From Paraburkholderia sp. SOS3 (GTDB taxonomy: Bacteria; Pseudomonadota; Gammaproteobacteria; Burkholderiales; Burkholderiaceae): a DNA stretch of 64,000 nucleotides. Position numbers and translations under genes: made by a program. Location: contig NZ_CP018812.1 of the NCBI RefSeq assembly GCF_001922345.1, positions 434,001 to 498,000 of the forward strand, in the 5' to 3' direction. Below, in pieces: positions 17,801 to 25,185 of the stretch; positions within the stretch are counted from its first letter, which is position 1, and every line of letters starts with the position of its first letter. The notes under the pieces are model-generated. The model saw nothing but the letters and a program-made list of their open reading frames with translations, was not told the DNA's origin and did not search any database.

Positions 17801-20800
17801 CTGTTAGAGAATGACTGGACTCATATTAAATTATGGGCATTGAACTTTATTGAATATGCCAAATCAGAGGAAAAAGAGTTAGGCATTATGTCGGACGAAC
17901 TGATTACTACGAGATCGAGCATAGGAGTATCGCCAGACAGATACCAGAGACTTTATACAATGTATAAAGCTGGAATTACACTAGGAAAGTTGATCGAAAA
18001 TAAATATCTTGGAGAAAAATGGAAGTCACGGGACGCTTTTACGAGCGGATCCGAACAGGCGGTTCGCGCTGCCTATGCTGGTGCATTTACTGAACTGAGT
18101 TTCGATATTGCGGAAGCGGAAAAGCTTGCGCGCCAGTCCGGGGGAAGCAAGGCGGAGATGGAGAAGTTCATGGTGTCTTGGACCTATCTCGTCGGCCGCC
18201 AGGATGCGCTAATAAGATATTTTCATCTGGCGAGGGCGACCCGCAACAAGGTTCAGGACATTGTGTTTAATGTTCAAAATAATTATCTGGATATTGAGCA
18301 AGCTGTAAAGGCGGCCGAGGAAATTATCTTGAGTGACGATGGACAACATAACTACATGAGCACAGATGTGGTGCCGCTGGCGGCAATGATCTACGAGATG
18401 AAAGTAAGCGGCGCGAGCAACGATTCTGAAGGCAGCGCCTCCGAGACAACACTCGAGAAATTTAAGCAGGCATACCGTTCTTTACATCCTTATCATGCAT
18501 TTATGGAAAAGCCACCACCTAATTATATAAGTATTCAGAATATTAAGCCGGCCTCCTTCTTCCCGAGCGGTGACAGGGATGAGCAGTACACAAGACAATT
18601 TAAACGATATTATGCGGACGGCATCGGGTACGACGCAGAAACGCTTATCAGAAACGGCCTCGAAAGCATTTCGATGCGCTACAGTAATATGTACAACGTC
18701 AAAAAAGTGATTCACATGCGATGTGTTACATGCGAATTCGACGTCTATTACATACAGCTGGTTGATAATTCATGGTTATATTTTTGCTTCGTTCATGGAA
18801 CTGGCAGTGACAAGTTATCCAGCAAAATAGAAAGGCGAGGTATAAAAACAGAATTCAAATGGAGCGGTACCGAACCACCACGGGGAGCACTGTATGCTCG
18901 ATTTGAAGAAATTGTTCGCGATCCGAGTTTACGCAAAACGGACAAACTTCAATATGTCTCGATCGATTATCAAATGATAGAAACTGAACAACCCGCAGGT
19001 AATAAATATGGACGATTGGTGCATTTCCGCGTTGTCAAGGAAGAAGAAACACCACCCGCCAGTCTTGCAGAAGGCAAACTCATTCCATATCTAAGATCCG
19101 AAGTCGTACAAAATCTGACCGAGCTAGCCGAGTCAATGAAGGCGGCCATGTACGAGCCAGGTTTGCTCACCAAGTTAGCTGCCCTCTTCCTTCCTTTTTA
19201 TGGAGAAATTCAGCGCAAACGGATTGCCCAGAAATACAATATGAACGCGCTTTCACTCATCTTTGACGGGGCTTCCGTACTTTTAACCGTCATGCCTCTC
19301 GCGAAAGAATTTGTACAAATATTCCGTCAGTCAGCGCTAAGATACATAGTACAGGGATGGCAGCGTGGCCTTCGCGGTCCTTTTCTTAATGCATACGTGT
19401 TCAATAAATTAGGCACGTTCAAGCCTTCTTTTATGTCTGCGGTTTCGACTACCGGACGCAAATCAGCCGATTTATTGCTCGGTGCATCATATGATCTTTT
19501 TAATCCACTGACAGTTCCGTTCAATCCATTTGGTTTTAGCGTCACAACGCACGGGGCTGCGTTCCAGATACGGAACATAGCAGATGTGGCTGGCGACGCG
19601 ACAGGCCTCTATGGATTCCTACAGAACACCGTGTTACCTGCCGGCATAAGTCACCTGAAGCCGCCCGAAGCAAAGCCACCGCTCGAACTTGTAGATATCG
19701 GACTCGGCTCATATATGTCCAAAGCACTGGTCAATACACCCGAAGGTCCTGCGACCGTCTTTTATCACAAAGACAGCAGCGGAAAGTACTATCAGATTAT
19801 CTGGAACAGATTATTCGGCGACTTCACTCTGGCGGAAGCCGATCAACCTCAACCACCGCGGTTAGTCAGAAAATACAAAACGTGGAGCGAAGATAAATTT
19901 CCGCGCGCATTAAGCGGAGACTTGCGCTATCGCCATACAAGTCCCGATCTCGAGCACGACGAAGTCGAAATCATGGCGACTCATCTACAGCGCGCATGGG
20001 TCGATGCACGTTATGTGCTCGCAAACGCCAGGCGCACGGTGCAAGACGAGGCTCCGGGAACAACGGCCCAAGTCGATAAGGCACTAAAAATTTTCTGGGG
20101 AAGTTCCGCGCCGGAGATCAAGAAGGTTTTTGCAAACGCGGCAGGAAATGTACTCAACTATATAAGTCAGCTTGCATTGTCTTCAGATGTCGCATACCTG
20201 AAGGCGGATGACACAAACGAACGCATATTGGACACCCTTCCCGGCGCAGCTCACGACATCAAGATGGCCATGGGGGGCGGCTATGTTCTCAAGGAGTCTG
20301 AACTTCCAGCGATGTCCTTCCAGGACGACAAGAACATCACGAGGCCAGGCTTCATTGCGGAAGATAGCCAATCGGTCAAGGACCTTTACGTTGGACGCGG
20401 CAACATCCTGCCGATGACCATGCGTCAACACGCGTTCGACTATAACAAGTACCCGCTGTTCGTATCGGCATATCAGGTCTACACAAACGCGCTGTCGAGA
20501 ATGCTGATCGGCGAAGGCTATCGTGCAACCGGCTCCACCGCGAGAAGCAAGGTGAAGTGGAAGGAAGTGCGGGACAAGGAGCAGGCCCGTCTGGCCGGCC
20601 TGACCAAAGATGAAAAGCGCGAACAACTCGACAAACTGGCAGGCCAATATGGCCTTACCTTGCTCGATGGCACGCCGCTCGAAATTACAGATCTCGCCAA
20701 ACTCGACAGCGACCCAAGTCTTATGCTTGACGCATCCGGAAAAGAATCCGGCCTCGATGTGGCGAGCATTGTGGCGGGCGGTGCAGCATGGCGTGGAAAG

Positions 20801-20989
20801 AGCAACAAAGGACAGTCCACTTCCATGATCGCCAATGCGGACAACTTCTCGTTGCTCGTTTATCTGATCAGCGATATCAAGTTCGATCCCGATCGGTATA
20901 AAGCCTTCGTCGAGAGCTACGATGCCTGGAACGGCGCAGCAGTCTCAGGCGAATTGTTATGGAAATGGTTCGACGACAGCGACACATAA
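11855..20989 (+). CDS. Giant (3,044 aa) putative eCIS cargo toxin
   Basis: One uninterrupted ORF with GGAG 7 bases before the ATG. Residues 1-65 are polar and low complexity, which is compatible with an eCIS loading signal. Residues 70-1000 are mostly helical. A strongly hydrophobic helix spans about 1102-1127 and a second 1220-1245, followed by RRKRD at 1281-1285, a possible protease-cleavage site. Four tandem repeats of 125-138 residues start near 1327, 1452, 1590 and 1721 (pattern LY-x-D-x(4)-KYYLKI-x-NKYW). Related motifs recur near 989, 2291 and 2635. A further hydrophobic stretch at 2439-2490 (LAALFLPFYGE) could be a membrane-insertion segment. The end contains NADNF but no HExxH anywhere. 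The YIRNETGTYQVE and following WWLIHPHG segment recalls repeats in large Pseudomonas dermonecrotic-type toxins; that likeness is from memory. It converges on the last eCIS gene 39 bp away, the position of effectors such as afp17/afp18. Toxin function is inference. Confidence 0.85.
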   Translation: MPTITNAIERQQGTARDSSPRITFVRSGTNERHVGNITLETIGESDTDSEALQPAPAHRTQQSTFGDLLHRLTERMIMEVVSLLYPPYLAAETAMQQLRTAWNAASQSDYVAAAKVWQENRVALETFLNDYAPLLPDVLQPRVQYALATIGRTAEILCLYGELQDVYNNPEFSWTEKLGSMWSKKERIPWIGQYVPGEVEEWLDWAMEVKKEADLYIGAAADISKVVNTISKNDDQGSATGDETITALSALINSNEKALPEKLRDYLMVLPDETSGSLQLYNEKIQNLLDGLSALQNITSIEDAFEHATNLARMGLIDLPAAPSTVATNGNFAERLKTEPQIFTEFQAALVELFSPDATVAYRLTKAHELVRKPAMSAMLGNRLVSEIESALTTFADVACLYRTGNSIYVELATIHRSAAPTINKLAQVNDLLARRKEAIPEQWRGLATMIQEIVADLGTELQIGESTDLSDILARIDRISVYLKNLLQSPLLRAQLSHERLQQIAELLESAGLTSQLIRTILSLPEDSSFSDYLDALRGTQGGLDLQTLMAPLLQLSPGLAKAGATLKEMPSWPGSGSGWADKLSWLTELLAHPDLDTLELHAWLPEETGTALHTGVRAYRRLQAFPMDEDSIKQSKWLVDVLEAPELKTLLSDVGISPLYDWLKQHISPEGSEELFKTFFDLAKPAGSWQHRIGNTVKGVFSTLWRNADWGRLANLPGGVVGLSWISPTAESMRRPLLQMQKWASQTPYRDSWKQTVMEFLRTAGLDISRDKTVALNLIPNVTGHPLFDRSSHLKALTVHELTLSIADANTPEEAMVAVAKACTQDPGLKPWYPPLLQLAVAWSLYDLSRAPADEYPDRLQRIDKWLGQLEPELPAVKPLRKLLPLLSDLRKVSEKLSGEQMSALSTTSWLEWGWGLAEMLGTSQEPEFRSLRTKLQGQMEAWTGELAESALQQFLGKVLKATLYEFPPGWAWKDVDLNNASPDAQGVYTLSTQQGPKRYIRNETGTYQVEQVDDAWWLIHPHGLASDTPGWLKKRIERVGGRWRLCAPTPKLPGGVNDEDRLIGDDWDSETQPLPDGLITKQMLEDELAKLERQPLPAWLSVSGLTVGAGLVILGLVVLLYRLYKCRTSATGEQGGQLLPLNPVDSAHLSGEAIAEQAQSTAPLEEMPEETADLLAQPSSRAPDSETVIDMDETLAEASYTRRRANGQSGSTLRSLSVPTVLGVTAVLGGTAFVAAGSKAMKQKRQTEGDLSPDELDELLNKVTELSQDSTTDESTQRRKRDIRLRTRLERDLEQESPSDIDDEENIHRGPDSEAAAYFHFKEAYYVKINSNYWKIDKPQVISFDNTIYRDLSIRYKTILHTAQGKKFPIVYSDPLGWMHEAEQDGHFFTDITPERAIASFATHNPVVQQKKGPGSNSLLETLVRNDFDDKSAYNYNDLLRSSSLPQNVYQSRNSGKYYLKIRNKYWSFKWWRTCDSSSTKYWHESVNYAGDITYEKKSTAGEQRLFVIYSKQMGEWVPAIFWAGRLIGISSLKQLDRRTDFPSPSPLPGSLASLERFASEEFSPLGWHKEEKYLRKSDSPGLKNRDLYEDSRTKKQYIKIDNKYCEIKVEKIFWPAVGEPPTGYDPNVIISGHINYIKKNTSQSIDHRAEYALFVIYDSTRGWVITDVREGAISGLDTTASTDTTTASDQLKKFGYRLGQSQVGVSNQQKGRKHGSLYFDPEKGRQQLFMYLNDTYWPFEMTAPDEGFLDAVWPDGRPVEIALRLDEQVWKLEWEDEAVPAWFSECLRIMTTHGSVGYTLINAARELLSREPATDVFSLMTHLLLALTEMRSYYFIKRDNDKLKATYILESQLLAFADSIRDRLQKQFNKIGKHLSDPLQFSGAGGYELDQAIFYDALENSSFGSNLSQIELQLRDVDEQLAKLVAARKAAEKLLKRAQIGLGEERPDTSTPPPLPFNSFVQPITDFFSSVGETIYNYLLENDWTHIKLWALNFIEYAKSEEKELGIMSDELITTRSSIGVSPDRYQRLYTMYKAGITLGKLIENKYLGEKWKSRDAFTSGSEQAVRAAYAGAFTELSFDIAEAEKLARQSGGSKAEMEKFMVSWTYLVGRQDALIRYFHLARATRNKVQDIVFNVQNNYLDIEQAVKAAEEIILSDDGQHNYMSTDVVPLAAMIYEMKVSGASNDSEGSASETTLEKFKQAYRSLHPYHAFMEKPPPNYISIQNIKPASFFPSGDRDEQYTRQFKRYYADGIGYDAETLIRNGLESISMRYSNMYNVKKVIHMRCVTCEFDVYYIQLVDNSWLYFCFVHGTGSDKLSSKIERRGIKTEFKWSGTEPPRGALYARFEEIVRDPSLRKTDKLQYVSIDYQMIETEQPAGNKYGRLVHFRVVKEEETPPASLAEGKLIPYLRSEVVQNLTELAESMKAAMYEPGLLTKLAALFLPFYGEIQRKRIAQKYNMNALSLIFDGASVLLTVMPLAKEFVQIFRQSALRYIVQGWQRGLRGPFLNAYVFNKLGTFKPSFMSAVSTTGRKSADLLLGASYDLFNPLTVPFNPFGFSVTTHGAAFQIRNIADVAGDATGLYGFLQNTVLPAGISHLKPPEAKPPLELVDIGLGSYMSKALVNTPEGPATVFYHKDSSGKYYQIIWNRLFGDFTLAEADQPQPPRLVRKYKTWSEDKFPRALSGDLRYRHTSPDLEHDEVEIMATHLQRAWVDARYVLANARRTVQDEAPGTTAQVDKALKIFWGSSAPEIKKVFANAAGNVLNYISQLALSSDVAYLKADDTNERILDTLPGAAHDIKMAMGGGYVLKESELPAMSFQDDKNITRPGFIAEDSQSVKDLYVGRGNILPMTMRQHAFDYNKYPLFVSAYQVYTNALSRMLIGEGYRATGSTARSKVKWKEVRDKEQARLAGLTKDEKREQLDKLAGQYGLTLLDGTPLEITDLAKLDSDPSLMLDASGKESGLDVASIVAGGAAWRGKSNKGQSTSMIANADNFSLLVYLISDIKFDPDRYKAFVESYDAWNGAAVSGELLWKWFDDSDT
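15833..17220 (+). repeat. Four tandem ~130-residue protein repeats in the giant ORF
   Basis: Within the giant protein, units begin near residues 1327, 1452, 1590 and 1721. Each opens with a tyrosine/lysine-rich beta strand pair: AYYVKINSNYWKI, GKYYLKIRNKYWSFK, KQYIKIDNKYCEIK, QLFMYLNDTYWPFE. In the first three a block ending in FPIVYSDPLGW, LFVIYSKQMGEW or LFVIYDSTRGW follows; the fourth closes with EQVWKLEWE. The DNA copies are diverged, so this is an old protein-level repeat and not a recent duplication. A carbohydrate- or receptor-binding role would be typical of such arrays but is not shown. Confidence 0.7.
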
Positions 20990-21028
20990 ATCCGCGTAGA
21001 AACTGTCTCGCGCGCAGAGGCGCTCGGA

Positions 21029-21655
21029 TCAGAATCTCCCCGTCTGCTGCTGCGACATATCGACCTCGGTACTCTGCACTGCGGGTGCGCTATCACTAGC
21101 GTCCGTCAAGAACACAGGCACCGTCACCGAGAGGCTCAGCGACAAGCGCGGCTTGTTGCCCAGTGCCTGCCAGAAATTGCCAAGCGTGTTCAATTCGTCT
21201 TTCGGCGGAATCATTCGCGTATACGCACCCGGCATATCGGCGAGCTGCCGGTTATTGATGAGCGCATTGACCACCTGATTCATCACCTTGATCGATGTAT
21301 TGTCCGGCGCCCCGCCCGGGCTTCCCGGACTGCTGGTCGCCGTCTGTGCGATGTCCCAGTAGGTGATGATGTAGTTGCAACAGACGTTTACCCAACCCGG
21401 CGCGATCGTGGAAGTCTTGGTGTCCGCATGGTAGGTAGGCACGCGCATTTGCGCCGTTCTCATCTGCAAATCCTCGTGGATCTCATAGAGGAATACGCTA
21501 AGCGTGGGCTCGGTCGGCGGACTGTCCGCCGCCGGCAGGTCGAAGATGATCGACACGCCCGTATCGGGATTGACGTCGATGTAGCCGCTCAATGCATCGT
21601 AAAGCGCTTGGTTAACATCGAGAATCGTGGTGTCCGACGCAGTGGTTCCGGCCAT
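21029..21655 (-). CDS. afp16: eCIS tail terminator, Afp16/Pvc16 type (DUF4255)
   Basis: A 208-residue protein. The ATG at 21655 is chosen because AGGAG lies 7 bases before it; a TTG two codons upstream is also in frame. The N-terminal part (residues 5-60, ILDVNQALYDALSGYIDVNPDTGVSIIFDLP) matches the Pvc16 N-terminal domain. Thr/Pro-rich linkers and a hydrophobic beta-rich end (RLSLSLSVTVPVFL) follow. The family caps the distal end of the tube and sheath and fixes particle termination. It is the last gene of the sixteen-gene operon, 10 bp after afp15, and converges on the giant ORF. Confidence 0.93.
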   Translation of the reverse strand: MAGTTASDTTILDVNQALYDALSGYIDVNPDTGVSIIFDLPAADSPPTEPTLSVFLYEIHEDLQMRTAQMRVPTYHADTKTSTIAPGWVNVCCNYIITYWDIAQTATSSPGSPGGAPDNTSIKVMNQVVNALINNRQLADMPGAYTRMIPPKDELNTLGNFWQALGNKPRLSLSLSVTVPVFLTDASDSAPAVQSTEVDMSQQQTGRF

Positions 21656-21665
21656 TTCCAAGCTC

Positions 21666-23750
21666 CTAAATCTGCAAACGCCCTACCTTTGCCAATTCGC
21701 GCGCACACGCCTGCTCGATATGGCGCATCATGACTCGGGGCGCCCGTTCGGATTTCGCCAGCCAGCCGGCCAGCATCGCGATGTTGCGAATGCTGGCGCC
21801 CGTTACTTCGATCCGAGCGGCCAGTTGCGCAAAGTCGATTTGTTCATCCACCTCGATCTGCGCAGGCCAGATTGCTTTCCACATCAACTCTCGCAGTGTG
21901 GCATCCGGAAACGCAAATCGGGTAACGAACGTAAAACGCCTGATAAAACCTTCGTCCATGTGACCGCGATTGTTGGTGGCCAGAATAACTAGCCCGGGGA
22001 ATTCCTCGAGACGCTGCAACAGATACGAGACTTCGATATTCGCGTGCCGATCCTGAGCGTCCTTGACCTGGCTACGCTTGCCGAAGAGCGCGTCGGCCTC
22101 GTCGAAGAACAGCACCCCGGCGTCGGCTTGTGCCATATCGAAGATTCTCGCCAGGTTCTTTTCGGTTTCCCCAACGTACTTGTTGACCACACTCGACAGG
22201 TCGACCTTGATCAGATCGGTGCGCATGCCCTTGGCCATGGCTTCCGCAGCCATCGTCTTGCCGGTACCCGAGGGGCCGTAGAACAGCGCACTGATGCCGG
22301 TTCCGTAATGCACCTTGTCGGCAAATCCCAGTTCGAGCAATTCTTCGCGGAACCGGATAGCCGCGCTTATCTCGTCCAGTTGCTGACGCAGTTCGGGCGA
22401 AGCGATCAGGTCATTCAACGTTCGCCGCGGTTCGATTCGCTGCGCAAGATTGCCGAAGTTTTGCCGGGCGCGATAGCGTAGCGCCTGTGTCCAGTCGCAT
22501 GCCTCGACGCAGCCGTCCGGCGCGCGCTGATAGCGGTAGAAGAGGACTTCCTGCCTGATTGCTGCAAGCTCATCCGGATGAAATGAAAAACGTCTGCTTA
22601 GTCCCACCGTGTCGATGCGCGGGTCGTCGAGGTAACGGTCGAGCGCGCGCGCGCGTTCAACCGAAGTCATCGCCGGCGGATCGAATACGACCTGCGCCGC
22701 GCCCGGCAAACGTGTCACCGGAGAATGGCTGTCCGCGACGCATATGGTCGGAATATGAATTTCCGACAGACATCGGGCCAACGGTTCGAGCAATGCCGGG
22801 CGTGCCTTGCCGACCTCGTCCAACGACTTCACAAGCACCGCGCAACGATGCAGACGCGCGTTTCTCAATGCCTGCCGTAGCATTTGCAGCGCGTCCTCGT
22901 CCTCTGTAGGCAGACGAGCCAGATCCAGCGCCAGAGCGCCGTGGCCGAATGTGGCCAGCGCATGAACGACGTCGGTTTCGCGCGCGTCCCGCAGCGTAAC
23001 CACCGACGGTGTGACCGCCTCGAACACCGCGCGTCGCAGTACCGATTGCAGAGCCGCCACACCTGGGGTCGAGGCAGCGTTCGCATCGAGTGAAAGCCAT
23101 CGGCAAAATCTGTCCAGAGCCGGTGCCTGATACCGGTTGCCGAGCAGGAAGTGCCAAACCTCGAGACTCGTGAGTAGCGGCATTCGACCCCAGCCGTCAC
23201 GCGTCAATGCGGCCGACGACACCGGCTGAATGAGCTGGTACGCGCTTAGCGGCGCCTCCGGCAGAAAGTTCGATTGTGCTTTCTGCCGATCCTCCCAGTT
23301 GGCACAGAAGAGCCGTAGTGCCAACTCGATCGTCGGAAAATGTTGACCCCGTCCCTGCAGAAGCGACAACAGGGTCTGGTACCGGCTATCCATGTGCGGC
23401 AGCAGGCCAAGCAAAATGACGTCGCGTTCGAACGCGTTAAGGCCGAAGCGCGTCGTCAGGTATCCAAATGGTTCGTCGGCAAGCACGGTCGCGACGGCAT
23501 CCACCACCGATTCCCGCGCGTTTGCCCGGTCGTCGAAATCCATCCAGGCGGGCGCGCCGGAAAGATTGCCGATTCTCTGCTCGATTTCGTCCGGTGCGAG
23601 CAGCACATCGCCCGTCCAGACAACAAATGCGCGCTGGTGATAATGCCTTTGGAGCAGAAGATCGACCCGCTCCACGTGGTGCATGAGACGCTTCCACGCA
23701 TATTGGGCGAAAGAACTTTCCGCCATCTGGGACAGCGACGCATCAGCCAT
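21666..23750 (-). CDS. afp15: eCIS AAA+ ATPase, Afp15/Pvc15 type
   Basis: A 694-residue ATPase. The N-terminal 400 residues are a family-specific helical region. The C-terminal AAA+ module has Walker A GPSGTGKT at residues 492-499, Walker B VLFFDEADALFG near 546, sensor 1 ILATNNRG and an arginine-finger region FIRRFTF. Afp15-type ATPases are needed for assembly of the particle, perhaps in cargo loading or tape-measure handling, and do not recycle sheath like ClpV. The start overlaps the tape-measure gene by 8 bp, so translation is coupled. Confidence 0.95.
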   Translation of the reverse strand: MADASLSQMAESSFAQYAWKRLMHHVERVDLLLQRHYHQRAFVVWTGDVLLAPDEIEQRIGNLSGAPAWMDFDDRANARESVVDAVATVLADEPFGYLTTRFGLNAFERDVILLGLLPHMDSRYQTLLSLLQGRGQHFPTIELALRLFCANWEDRQKAQSNFLPEAPLSAYQLIQPVSSAALTRDGWGRMPLLTSLEVWHFLLGNRYQAPALDRFCRWLSLDANAASTPGVAALQSVLRRAVFEAVTPSVVTLRDARETDVVHALATFGHGALALDLARLPTEDEDALQMLRQALRNARLHRCAVLVKSLDEVGKARPALLEPLARCLSEIHIPTICVADSHSPVTRLPGAAQVVFDPPAMTSVERARALDRYLDDPRIDTVGLSRRFSFHPDELAAIRQEVLFYRYQRAPDGCVEACDWTQALRYRARQNFGNLAQRIEPRRTLNDLIASPELRQQLDEISAAIRFREELLELGFADKVHYGTGISALFYGPSGTGKTMAAEAMAKGMRTDLIKVDLSSVVNKYVGETEKNLARIFDMAQADAGVLFFDEADALFGKRSQVKDAQDRHANIEVSYLLQRLEEFPGLVILATNNRGHMDEGFIRRFTFVTRFAFPDATLRELMWKAIWPAQIEVDEQIDFAQLAARIEVTGASIRNIAMLAGWLAKSERAPRVMMRHIEQACARELAKVGRLQI

Positions 23751-25149
23751 GGTCAGGTACCCATTCGTCGAAACGCGGTATCGGCCAATCGATCATAAGC
23801 GGATCGCGTAGCCACGGCATCACCAGCACCGATAGGGGCCACGGCCAGTCCTGCAGCAGTACGTCGAACGGCTCTGCCGCAACCTCGAGCACCGCTCCCG
23901 TGTCGGCAATCAAGAGACTTCCGGGCCGCTGGAGAAACAGCGTCCGCACGTCGAGGGGCTTCAGCGTGCGCCATCCCGGCAGTTGCAGCGGCAATCGTTC
24001 AAGCCACTCGACAAGCAGCGACCGCTGCTCGTCCCCGGCAGGCTCGAACCGAAGCGGCGCCTCTTGCGGTTTCAAGCCGCACACTCTCTGCGTGAAGTCG
24101 CTGCGTCCCGCCGAAGCCGGCGCGTCCTGCCATATGAGCCAGTCAAGCCATACAGCCGCCTGCTCTTGCGCATCCGGAGAGTTGAATTGCTTTCCGTCCC
24201 ATAGCTTCAATTGACGGAAAAGGTCGGGCAGCAACGGCCATAGCAAAACGATGCCTGCGTTGAAAACAGGTATGGCGGGTTGCTCTTGTCCTTCCTCGAC
24301 AATGCCGGTGGGTTCGTGACTGGAATACTGCTGCAGCCGTCGCCTCACTTCGGTGGGAAGCCTGTGCTTCAAAAGACGTCGCACTCTTGCGTCCCGCCAC
24401 AGCAACCTCTGCCAGCGAAGCAGTGCCGCTCCCGCCGGCTCCGAAAAAATAGCGAGCGCTTCTTTGTCGATATGGGCATCAACAACGTGTTCGACGAAAG
24501 CATCGGCGTCGTTGCGAGGAAACAGATTGGCGTCCGACTGACGGGATACAAGCTGCGTCTTCAGCCAGTACAGTGCCTTGAGAAGAAGCGTCAATTCCGT
24601 GAGCGGAGCACTGCCGCATAGCCATTGCAACAACGGCTGGGCATTTTTCCACTGCAGCAGATACCGCCTCGACGACCTCCTCAAGCACAACGGGGCGATC
24701 GAACTCCATGCGCGTTCGGGACGCCTCTCTGACACGCATGCAGTTACGCAACGCTTCACATCGTCGATGTCATGCGTCGATGGGGAGAGTCCGATCGCGT
24801 GAACCGGCCTCGGACGATTGATGTGAGGCGTCGGTTCTTCGCTGGGCCTTTCCGTCATGTCCATATCGAACTTTCGACTTCCGACGTGTTGCAGCAACGC
24901 TCGCCGAAATTCCTGGGAAAACCGGTTTCGAAACTCGTCTTCGAACTGCCATGCCTGCATGACGCCCAGGTCCAGCCGAAGCGTGTCGAGATGCAAACCG
25001 TCGTGCCGCCGCGTCGTTTCCGTTGCGATTCGGCCGACATCATCCTTTAACATCGCATGGAACAGCCGGCCACACCTTTCCACCACCGCTTCACCAATGC
25101 GCAACGGTGCTTCGAGAGATATGGTGAATTTTTCGATGGCGACGCGCAT
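23743..25149 (-). CDS. afp14: eCIS tape-measure protein, Afp14 type
   Basis: A 468-residue protein matching the contractile-injection-system tape-measure family, recognised by its N-terminus (IEKFTISLEAPLRIGE) and by its position between fibre and ATPase genes. The N-terminal 90 residues (QAWQFEDEFRNRFSQEFRRALLQH) are followed by an Arg-rich linker. Two copies of a W-x(2)-LL-containing helical block come next (WKNAQPLLQWLCGSAPLTE and a later VLLWPLLPDLFRQL). Afp14 sets tube length during assembly. AGGAA precedes the ATG. The order of cytoplasmic assembly is known from Afp; details here are inferred. Confidence 0.88.
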   Translation of the reverse strand: MRVAIEKFTISLEAPLRIGEAVVERCGRLFHAMLKDDVGRIATETTRRHDGLHLDTLRLDLGVMQAWQFEDEFRNRFSQEFRRALLQHVGSRKFDMDMTERPSEEPTPHINRPRPVHAIGLSPSTHDIDDVKRCVTACVSERRPERAWSSIAPLCLRRSSRRYLLQWKNAQPLLQWLCGSAPLTELTLLLKALYWLKTQLVSRQSDANLFPRNDADAFVEHVVDAHIDKEALAIFSEPAGAALLRWQRLLWRDARVRRLLKHRLPTEVRRRLQQYSSHEPTGIVEEGQEQPAIPVFNAGIVLLWPLLPDLFRQLKLWDGKQFNSPDAQEQAAVWLDWLIWQDAPASAGRSDFTQRVCGLKPQEAPLRFEPAGDEQRSLLVEWLERLPLQLPGWRTLKPLDVRTLFLQRPGSLLIADTGAVLEVAAEPFDVLLQDWPWPLSVLVMPWLRDPLMIDWPIPRFDEWVPDHG

Positions 25150-25185
25150 GTGTTTCCTCAGTTTTCGAGTCGAAAGGCGACGCGC

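Noticed and set aside
11855..20989. Zinc protease assignment for the giant protein
   Set aside because: All HE-containing stretches were read; none has the second His of HExxH, so no protease call is made.
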